Assembly: GCA_963837635.1 (NCBI GenBank)
Contig: CAWINY010000007.1
Coordinates: 1,426,001 to 1,490,000 of the forward strand
Origin: CAWINY01 sp963837635
GTDB lineage: Bacteria; Acidobacteriota; Terriglobia; Terriglobales; Acidobacteriaceae
Length of the DNA: 64,000 nt
Reading direction: 5' to 3'
The position numbers and the translations under genes were made by a program. Shown here one piece after another: positions 58,801 through 64,000 of this stretch. How positions within the stretch are numbered: position 1 is the first letter of the stretch; each line of letters opens with the position of its first letter. Under the pieces are notes generated by a model, which saw only the letters and a program-made list of their open reading frames with translations, did not search any database and was not told the origin of the DNA.

Positions 58801-58976
58801 TCGCCGTCCCGGTTCGCTAGGACAAACTGCCGTACCCGTTCGGCCTCGTCGACCTCGATTGAGCTGGAATGGGTCTTCTTCTCGGTTACACCAACTTTAG
58901 GGAGAACCTCGAGGATGGCCCTGCTCTTGACCTCCAGTTCCCTCGCCAAGTCGTTGATTCTAATCTTTTGCTGCAT
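55851..58976 (-). CDS. infB: Translation initiation factor IF-2
   Basis: This is a GTPase that brings fMet-tRNA to the 30S subunit. The 1041-aa protein starts MQQKIRINDLARELEVKSRA (IF2_N) and has a very long Pro/Ala-rich linker (about residues 90-430). A second IF2_N (LPITRQITISEGVSVKDLAE) follows. The G domain begins near residue 537 with G1 GHVDHGKT, G2 GGITQHIGAYKV, G3 DTPGHEAF and G4 NKIDK. Domains II-IV follow, ending with GDVIEAFLTEHVAATMGA. It lies in the rimP-nusA-infB operon order. Confidence 0.97.
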   Translation of the reverse strand: MQQKIRINDLARELEVKSRAILEVLPKVGVTEKKTHSSSIEVDEAERVRQFVLANRDGESAAARRQAREGDEIRTKIDLSHISKPGDVLKALTERQQQPATPPRPPVPPPSAAPPRAVAAPPAKPVATPPAAKPETAAPPQPAAPPRLIVPQPRQAPPIVVPPIKPEEPAASPVSHTAGTAKPLAPAGEPPAPQPEVPAQAAQAPQAPAAVQPEAMVLPAAKREAHLEEPRVEAAASAPPTPVETPVPAVPEVKTSVITPAAPPVAPVSKPPVSPATHHAAKPAHAHPPAGQKPSTPPAGAPPRRVIMPQTGPRPVYTAPPQPVRPPVAPSAIGRPQPGRPVPGQPIFQRRSPGAPGAPGARPLRPGERRPMHPTRAGTGGPPRPMGVGPGAPPPGAPMGRPGQRPGGPARRPGQRYVPRGVKEGPMKGFVPPPRLSMNNEPLPITRQITISEGVSVKDLAEMVGVRAKDVIARLLARGVFATINQTLDAELATDIARQFGAGTSVVTFEEQAAKEAAATEAEGETGTGAVTRPPVVTIMGHVDHGKTTLLDSIRHANVAEGEAGGITQHIGAYKVRISDQNSPAYGREIVFLDTPGHEAFTRMRARGAKVTDIVVLVVAADDGVMPQTLEAIDHAHAANVPIIVAVNKIDKPDALPDRVKKQLADRGLMPEAWGGTTVFVDVSAKQKTNLNLMMEMICLVADLQELKANPDRSASGVVLEAKLDRGRGPVATVLIQQGTLRTGDYFVVGNVFGRVRAMFDDRGGPLEEAKPATPVEILGLEGLPQAGDQLVAVTDRDKARNIADYREMKTREATLAKSSRVSLEKLAEDMKTAGQKELNVILKGDVQGSVEVLNDLLTKMSNEKVKIKVIHTGVGAITETDVLLASASNAIIIGFNVRPERKAQELADQEKVDVRLHSIIYELQSEILAAMTGLLEPVIKETYLGRAEVRETFRIPKVGMIAGCSVQDGLLKRDSEVRLLRDNVVVFKGKIASLRRFKDDASEVRNGMECGIGIQNYGDIKVGDVIEAFLTEHVAATMGA

Positions 58977-59119
58977 CCGCCTCTTTTCGTTCCTCCGAAT
59001 TTCCGCTAGACGTTCATTATCAACCTCACGGGTTCGGTGTGAAAACCGTTCTGAATTTCAAGTTTCGAGTTTCCAGGTTTTTCGAGAAAAGCTTTTCGAG
59101 AAAAACCGAAACCCATTCG

Positions 59120-59189
59120 CCGCTGATTTGCGCTGATCGACGCTGATTCAAGAAATCCGAGATCAGCATTCATCAGCGCAAATCAGCGG
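59120..59189. repeat. CCGCTGATTTGCGCTGAT perfect inverted repeat
   Basis: 18-bp arms, perfectly complementary, at 59120-59137 and 59172-59189, 32 bp after nusA reading toward infB. Related words occur at 2593-2685 and 62770-62892. The rest of 58977-59203 has no gene. Confidence 0.8.
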
Positions 59190-59203
59190 CTTCTTTACCC
59201 ACT

Positions 59204-60781
59204 CTATGCGCTGCCCTTCTTTTCCGGATCGATCTGCTCTTCCTCCGGGTGCTGGCCGTGGGCCTCGACCTCTGCTTCATCCGCGTTGGGGGCGTCTTCG
59301 ACGTTGTGCAAGAGAATGCCCTCCTGCGTCTGCCCGGTCTCCAACAGCTCCCGCTCTTCAGCAGCCAATTGCCCGGCGACTTCGTCCGACACAGCATTCC
59401 CGCTGGCGTCGCTTACGACCTCCGGTTCGCCGACCGGCATGTCTTCCGGGATCTGGTCGGTCGCGCTGGCCTCCGTGGCCAACTGCTCGGCAGGGGTTTC
59501 CCCTGAATCCAAGCTGGAGAAGTAATTATTGACCGCAATGCTGATTTTTTCCACTGTGTTCGGATCGATCCCCGGAATCGCCTCCAGCTGCTCCGGGGTC
59601 ATATCGGCGAGCGCCTCGACCGTAGTGATGCCCGCTTCGGTCAGGCGGCCCAGCACATCCTCCCCGAGATCCGGAATCTGCTCCAGGGGAGTAGAGGTGG
59701 TGCCCATCAGGCCCGACATTTGCTGCTCCACTTCCTGGCGCTTCTCTTCCTCGCTCTTGATGTCGATCTTCCAGCCCAGAAGCTTCGCCGCCAGACGCAC
59801 GTTCTGGCCCTTCTTGCCAATCGCCAGCGAAAGCTGCGTGTCGTCCACGATTACTTCCAGGTGCTTATCGGCGGGGTCAACCACCGTGACACGCGAAACC
59901 TTGGCCGGTTGCAAAGCCTTCTCCGCAAAGGTGACGGGATCTTCGTGATACTCGATGATGTCGATCTTTTCGCCGCGCAGCTCGCGGATAATCGACTGCA
60001 CGCGCATGCCCTTCATGCCCACGCAGGCGCCCACCGCATCCACGTCCTTGTCCCGCGACTGGACAGCGATCTTGGTGCGCTCGCCGGCTTCGCGGGCGAT
60101 GGCGCGAATCGTCACGGTGCCGTCGTAGATCTCCGGCACCTCGGTCTGAAATAGATGCTGCACCAGCTCGGGGGCGGCACGGGAGACGATCACCTGTGGC
60201 CCCTTGGACGCCTTGTCCACGCGCTGAATGACCACCCGCACCCGTTCCCCAACCGCGAACGACTCCAGCCGGGACTGCTCCTTGCGCGGGCAGCGCGCTT
60301 CCGCCTTGCCTACCTCGAAAACCGCGTCCGGACCTTCCACGCGCTTGACCGTGGCATTGACAATCTCGCCAACCCGGCCGATGTACTCGTTGTAGACCGT
60401 GTCGCGTTCCGCCTCGCGGACCTTTTGGAAGATGACCTGTTTGGCCAGCTGCGCGGCGATACGTCCGAGCACGTCGGTCGCTTTCGGGATGCGCAGTTCG
60501 CCCCCGGCTTCCGCCGTGGGATCAAATTTGCGGGCGTCCTCCACCGTGATCTGCAGGTTGGGATCTTCTACCTGCGCCGGGGCTTCGACAATTTGCTTGA
60601 CGGCAAAGGCGCGGATCTGCCCGGTCTCCTTGTCCAGCTGGGCGCGCAAGTCTTCCTGCGACTTGTAGTACTTGCGGGTGGCGACAACAATGGCGTCCTC
60701 GACCGCGCTGACGACGATTTGCGGGTCGATGCCCTTCTCGCGGCTGATGGCGTCAATCGTGTTGTACAGCTCGCTTGCCAT
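59204..60781 (-). CDS. nusA: Transcription termination/antitermination factor NusA
   Basis: NusA binds RNA polymerase and modulates pausing, termination and antitermination. The ATG at 60781 begins MASELYNTIDAISREKGIDP; upstream codons translate a palindromic repeat and are excluded. Domains: N-terminal (1-130), S1 (VGEIVNATVKRVEGPDAVFE), KH1 and KH2 (GERTKIAVQSRDKDVDAVGA ... GKKGQNVRLAAKLLGWKIDI). A C-terminal helix-hairpin-helix repeat follows (LGEDVLGRLTEAGITTVEAL), and the last 100 residues form an acidic tail. It is the middle gene of rimP-nusA-infB. Confidence 0.96.
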   Translation of the reverse strand: MASELYNTIDAISREKGIDPQIVVSAVEDAIVVATRKYYKSQEDLRAQLDKETGQIRAFAVKQIVEAPAQVEDPNLQITVEDARKFDPTAEAGGELRIPKATDVLGRIAAQLAKQVIFQKVREAERDTVYNEYIGRVGEIVNATVKRVEGPDAVFEVGKAEARCPRKEQSRLESFAVGERVRVVIQRVDKASKGPQVIVSRAAPELVQHLFQTEVPEIYDGTVTIRAIAREAGERTKIAVQSRDKDVDAVGACVGMKGMRVQSIIRELRGEKIDIIEYHEDPVTFAEKALQPAKVSRVTVVDPADKHLEVIVDDTQLSLAIGKKGQNVRLAAKLLGWKIDIKSEEEKRQEVEQQMSGLMGTTSTPLEQIPDLGEDVLGRLTEAGITTVEALADMTPEQLEAIPGIDPNTVEKISIAVNNYFSSLDSGETPAEQLATEASATDQIPEDMPVGEPEVVSDASGNAVSDEVAGQLAAEERELLETGQTQEGILLHNVEDAPNADEAEVEAHGQHPEEEQIDPEKKGSA

Positions 60782-60794
60782 GTTCTTACTTTCT

Positions 60795-60865
60795 CTCTTT
60801 CGTTTTCCGTTTTCCGTTCTCACTCGCGAAGCGGAGAAACGAAAAACGGAGAACGGAAAACGAAA
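60795..60865. repeat. CGTTTTCCGTTTTCC / GGAAAACGAAA palindromic repeat
   Basis: Arms CTTTCGTTTTCCGTTTTCCG (60798-60817) and GGAGAACGGAAAACGAAAT sit around a short GCGAAGCGG core between rimP and nusA. The same family as 13432-13505. Confidence 0.7.
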
Positions 60866-61339
60866 TTACTTGAACTCCGGAACCAAGTTGGCTCTCTCGA
60901 CGTTGTCGAGCGCAATTTCCAGCTTCTCGGGCGGCTGGTTCTTTTTCCCCGCCAATTCCAGCATCAGGCGGCCCTCGCTCAGACCTTGCAGGCGGCCCTC
61001 GAAATGGCGGCTGCCGCTCACCGGTTCCCGCGTAGTCAGCTTGACTGTGTTCCCGCTGAAGCGTTCGTAATCCGCCGGCCGGATGAGCTTGCGATCCAAC
61101 CCCGGGGAAGAAACCTCCAGGGTGTAAGACCCGCACCGCACCGCATCCTCGACATCCAAAATGGTGCCCACTTCGCGGCTGACGTTCGCGCAATCCTGAT
61201 GCGTGACGCCTTCCGGTTTATCGATAAAAATGCGCAGCAGACGCGCCTTACCCCCGCCCCGGAACTCCAAGTCCCAGAGCTGAACCCCATGCGCCTGTGC
61301 CACGCGCTCGACAATCGGGCGAACTTTGTCCAGTTGCAT
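60866..61339 (-). CDS. rimP: Ribosome maturation factor RimP
   Basis: RimP assists 30S maturation. The ATG at 61339 begins MQLDKVRPIVERVAQAHGVQ. Motifs LWDLEFRGGGKARLLRIFID and LEVSSPGLDRKLIRPADYER are characteristic of the family, followed by a C-terminal SH3-like domain (GSRHFEGRLQGLSEGRLMLE). It is 157 aa, a normal length. The upstream in-frame extension contains the leader hairpin (61384-61409) and is rejected. nusA follows downstream on the same strand. Confidence 0.93.
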   Translation of the reverse strand: MQLDKVRPIVERVAQAHGVQLWDLEFRGGGKARLLRIFIDKPEGVTHQDCANVSREVGTILDVEDAVRCGSYTLEVSSPGLDRKLIRPADYERFSGNTVKLTTREPVSGSRHFEGRLQGLSEGRLMLELAGKKNQPPEKLEIALDNVERANLVPEFK

Positions 61340-61383
61340 TCGTCTGCCCCAAAACGCGCACAGCGCGTTTCGGGGACCCCGTG

Positions 61384-61409
61384 CAAATAAAAAGTGGGCT
61401 CGCGCCCAC
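61384..61409 (-). terminator. Terminator-like hairpin in the rimP-nusA-infB leader
   Basis: On the minus strand, GTGGGC-GCGA-GCCCAC is followed by TTTTTATTT. This is an intrinsic-terminator arrangement ending 45 bp before the rimP start. It could attenuate the operon. Confidence 0.6.
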
Positions 61410-61562
61410 CGGTTTACTTCGCCGATATGACACAACCACTCAGCAGATCAGTATATGCGCATTTTCGGCACCCGGCAAGGCGAGGGTTCAACCCCTAACT
61501 CGCTCAGTTGATTGGATGATCGCGATCCGCACCGGGATGCAGCCAAGCCGCGGAAAAGCTAG

Positions 61563-61590
61563 TAGCGCCGGCGTCTCGCCGGCGGGTCCA
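61563..61590. repeat. TAGCGCCGGCGTCTC partial repeat
   Basis: Identical to the left end of the MITE-like unit at 10886-10913, without the right arm nearby. Confidence 0.65.
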
Positions 61591-61714
61591 TTGCGAGCGG
61601 GCCGGAGCTTCGCTTCGCGTAACCGCCTTTTGCAGTCGTGCGTGTCGGGGTGTTCAATTACCAAATTAGAGATTACCCAATTACCAAATTCTCCCCATCA
61701 TCTAAACTGTTCGC

Positions 61715-62698
61715 TTGCGCGCATTATTCAAACTGTTCCTCCTGCTGGTGACGGCTGCGGGCTTGTGGCTGGCTTATGGGCTCGCGTTGCCCGCCTCCCC
61801 CGCCCAGGAATTCGTGTTGCTGTACCCCGGCTGGTCCACCCGTCACATCGCGCTCGAACTGCAGAATCGCGGGGTGATCCGCGACTGGCGTGCCTTCCTG
61901 CTCTACCACTACCTGGCCCACCCGCGCTCACTCAAGGCCGGCGAATACCGCTTCGAGCAGGCCGCCAATGCCGTGGCGGTGCACGAGCGCTTGGCGCGCG
62001 GCGACATCTACGTGCACACAGTCGTCGTCCCGGAAGGCTTCAACATCTTCGACGTGGCAGACGCGGTGCAGGCCGCCGGCTTGGGCTCGCGCGAGGACTT
62101 CCTCAAGATCGCCGAGTCACCCCGCATGGTGTCCGATGTCGATCCCCAGGCTCGCTCGCTGGAAGGTTATCTGTTCCCGGACACCTATGGATTCACCCGC
62201 ACCCAGAGCATGACGGACATGGTTGAGACCATGGTGAAGCGCTTCCGGCAATCGGCGCGCCCGCTCGGTCTGCTTGAGCACGGAGTGGACCTGCACCGGA
62301 TCGTAACCCTGGCCAGTATCGTCGAGAAAGAGACAGCCGCCCCCGAGGAGCGGCCTACCGTGGCCGGGGTATACGTGAACCGGCTCGATCACAACATGGC
62401 GCTGGACGCGGACCCGAGCGTGATTTATGCGGCCCTGCTGGCGCAGCGGTACGACGGCATCATCCATCAGTCGGACCTGCAACTCGATTCCCCGTTCAAC
62501 ACCTACAAGTACCCCGGGCTGCCTCCGGGCCCCATCGCTAATCCCGGCCGCGCCTCACTGGAGGCGGCGCTGCATCCGGCGGCCAACGATTTCTTGTATT
62601 TTGTCGCCGACGCCAGCGGCAACGGACACCATCGCTTCTCACGTACCCTGGAAGAGCAGTCGCGCAACGTGGCCGCCTACCGCCGCGCTCAGCATTGA
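61715..62698 (+). CDS. mltG: Endolytic murein transglycosylase MltG
   Basis: MltG is an inner-membrane enzyme that cleaves nascent peptidoglycan strands. The 327-aa protein has an N-terminal transmembrane helix (LFKLFLLLVTAAGLWLAYGL), a LysM-like linker and the YceG domain. YceG motifs include PEGFNIFDVADAV, EGYLFPDTYGF and the catalytic IVEKET (Glu near residue 207). ADPSVIYAAL and YKYPGLPPGPIANPG follow. The frame opens with TTG at 61715, which appears to be the start because no ATG precedes the transmembrane helix. mtgA elsewhere in the window makes the strands that it cuts. Confidence 0.92.
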   Translation: MRALFKLFLLLVTAAGLWLAYGLALPASPAQEFVLLYPGWSTRHIALELQNRGVIRDWRAFLLYHYLAHPRSLKAGEYRFEQAANAVAVHERLARGDIYVHTVVVPEGFNIFDVADAVQAAGLGSREDFLKIAESPRMVSDVDPQARSLEGYLFPDTYGFTRTQSMTDMVETMVKRFRQSARPLGLLEHGVDLHRIVTLASIVEKETAAPEERPTVAGVYVNRLDHNMALDADPSVIYAALLAQRYDGIIHQSDLQLDSPFNTYKYPGLPPGPIANPGRASLEAALHPAANDFLYFVADASGNGHHRFSRTLEEQSRNVAAYRRAQH

Positions 62699-62769
62699 GC
62701 GATCCAGAACGGGAGATGCGCAATCTGCGTGCAAGCGGGGACGACAATCTTCGGGGTACGCGAGCTGCA

Positions 62770-62892
62770 GTTTAGCTGCTGATTCCCGCTGATTGACGCT
62801 GATCTGAAGAACCAGGAAACGGGCCGCACATCGTTCTATGCGGTGTTTTCTGACAGATCAGAGTTGATCAGCGCAAATCAACAGCTGATTCT
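62770..62892. repeat. GCTGATTGACGCTGATC-type inverted repeat
   Basis: AGCTGCTGATTCCCGCTGAT on the left and ATCAGCGCAAATCAACAGCT on the right. A CGCTGAT-family palindrome filling the gap between mltG and the lipoprotein gene. Confidence 0.7.
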
Positions 62893-62994
62893 CTTGTTCT
62901 TAGAGCGATCCAGAAGGGGCGACGTTAACAACAGAAGAACGAGCAACGGAAAACGCCGAATGGAAAGCCGGATTCCTGTAATCTAATTTTCTAC

Positions 62995-63930
62995 ATGAAT
63001 CGGCTCGCAAGTTTCGTCGCCGCCGTGCTGCTGGCGTTCCTGCCGCTGACGGGATGCCTTTTCCGCACCCGTAAGGTCGAGATTCGCCCCAGCACCGCGC
63101 CACTGTTGAGTGCGACTCAGCAGGATCTGATTGAACGCGCCAACCAGCAGGCGGCCCAGATCCAAACCCTCAACGCCACGGTGGATATCGCCCCGGCGGT
63201 CGGCGGCGAAAAAAAGGGCAAGGTCACCGAGTACCGGGAGATCAGCGGCTACATCCTGCTGCGCAAGCCGGCGATGCTGCGCATGATCGGGCTGTTTCCC
63301 ATCGTGCGCACCCGGGCGTTTGACATGGTCAGCAACGGGAAGACGTTTGAGCTGTGGATCCCGGCCAAGAACAAGTTCTACCTGGGCCGCAACGACCTGG
63401 TTCCGCCCGGCAAAACAGGCCTGGAAACCCTGCGGCCCGATGTCATGTATGACGCGCTGCTGGTGGGGGGGATCGACGAAAACGACGAAATCGCCGTTCT
63501 CGAACCAGGGGTTCAAACCCTTGTCGATGCCAACAGTCACAAGCCGGTGCACCAGGCCGACTACCGCCTGGACGTAATCGAGAAGGGGCCTCTGGGCTGG
63601 CGGCTGGGACGCAAGATCTTTTTCAGCCGCATCGACCTGCGAGTTGAGCGCCAGCTCATCTACGACCAGAAGGGCAACATTGCCACGGACGCCCATTACA
63701 GCCAGTACAAGAACTACAACGGCGTCAGTCTACCTTCGGTGATCGAGATCATTCGGCCACAGGAGGAGTACGACATCAAACTGACGGTCGTCAAACTGAC
63801 GCTAAACCAGCCGCTCACCAACGAGCAGTTCGCCCTGGCACAACCGCCCAGCGCCCAAGTGATCCACCTGGACCAGCCGGGTGCGGTTGCTCAGGACGGC
63901 ACTCAGGCTCCGCCTACGCCGAAAGAATAG
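62995..63930 (+). CDS. DUF4292-type lipoprotein (LolB/LppX-like fold candidate)
   Basis: This is a 311-aa predicted outer-membrane lipoprotein. The signal peptide MNRLASFVAAVLLAFLPLTG ends at Cys21 in the lipobox LTGC. The body has IQTLNATVDI, EYREISGYILLRKPAMLRMI, FDMVSNGKTFELWIPAKNKF and LRVERQLIYDQKGNIATDAH. These are the half-barrel strands of DUF4292, a family likely related to LolA/LolB-type lipid carriers. Lipid or lipopolysaccharide handling is inference. It follows mltG with a repeat-filled gap of 296 bp. Confidence 0.72.
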   Translation: MNRLASFVAAVLLAFLPLTGCLFRTRKVEIRPSTAPLLSATQQDLIERANQQAAQIQTLNATVDIAPAVGGEKKGKVTEYREISGYILLRKPAMLRMIGLFPIVRTRAFDMVSNGKTFELWIPAKNKFYLGRNDLVPPGKTGLETLRPDVMYDALLVGGIDENDEIAVLEPGVQTLVDANSHKPVHQADYRLDVIEKGPLGWRLGRKIFFSRIDLRVERQLIYDQKGNIATDAHYSQYKNYNGVSLPSVIEIIRPQEEYDIKLTVVKLTLNQPLTNEQFALAQPPSAQVIHLDQPGAVAQDGTQAPPTPKE

Positions 63931-64000
63931 ATCATCGCTACCAACGAAGTCCTCCGGTGACGACACCTCGCTAGAATCTCAGAAACCGGCACCAGGGAAC

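Noticed and set aside
60155..61390. Plus-strand frame opposite nusA and rimP
   Set aside because: Antisense to two well-recognised genes and passes through a palindromic repeat.

Overview
The window looks like a GC-rich chromosomal segment from an Acidobacteriota member, most likely Terriglobia/Koribacter-like. This is an inference. It rests on a TonB-dependent receptor with a carboxypeptidase-regulatory N-terminus, hopanoid glycosyltransferases, a PQQ dehydrogenase set, a BamA-Skp pair, several GGDEF proteins, and very many short palindromic intergenic repeats. No rRNA, replication origin or CRISPR array was seen.

Layout. 1-5.1 kb: 3' two-thirds missing only at the window edge of a pyruvate:ferredoxin oxidoreductase gene (with a frameshift), a CRP-type palindrome, a radical SAM/SPASM-like protein and a Met/His-rich lipoprotein. 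5.2-15.3 kb: TonB-dependent receptor; a three-gene operon (DUF4242, Rieske, PQQ dehydrogenase with a lanthanide-type metal site); a frameshifted porin; and a divergent sigma-54 activator. 15.7-19.5 kb: a diguanylate cyclase and a large malate-synthase-like protein. 19.5-22.5 kb: an ISL3 element nested inside an IS256 element. 23-28 kb: divergent hpnI/hpnB-like hopanoid glycosyltransferases, a secreted protein, a 59-residue ORF and ruvA. 28.2-31.5 kb: ahcY and metK (SAM cycle), separated by an IS200-type transposase bracketed by identical REP-like hairpins.

31.7-34.3 kb holds the most unusual object: an IS1595-type element with 22-bp terminal inverted repeats and an 8-bp target duplication. 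It carries a winged-helix protein, a tiny lipoprotein, two small passenger ORFs and a class II tRNA. That tRNA has a leucine-type body but an apparent UGG (proline) anticodon and a 31-nt variable arm.

34.4-47 kb: rodZ-like gene, two sensor-GGDEF proteins around a PstS-like protein, bacteriohemerythrin, mtgA, a DEAD-box helicase, a lower-GC scar with integrase fragments and a ferritin-like gene, a polysaccharide deacetylase, and a molybdopterin oxidoreductase whose frame contains three intergenic-type repeats. 47-54.6 kb: bamA and skp (outer-membrane biogenesis), a RelB/DinJ antitoxin with a destroyed toxin, a Crp-family regulator, an Mrp/ApbC ATPase and a PEGA protein. 54.7-61.4 kb (minus strand): the rimP-nusA-infB-ylxP transcription/translation operon with a terminator-like leader hairpin. 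61.7-63.9 kb: mltG and a DUF4292-type lipoprotein.

A recurring theme is invasion of intergenic space by several families of short inverted repeats. Some have been absorbed in frame into protein genes (hpnB and the molybdopterin enzyme), and others create false N-terminal extensions, which were removed here when choosing starts.
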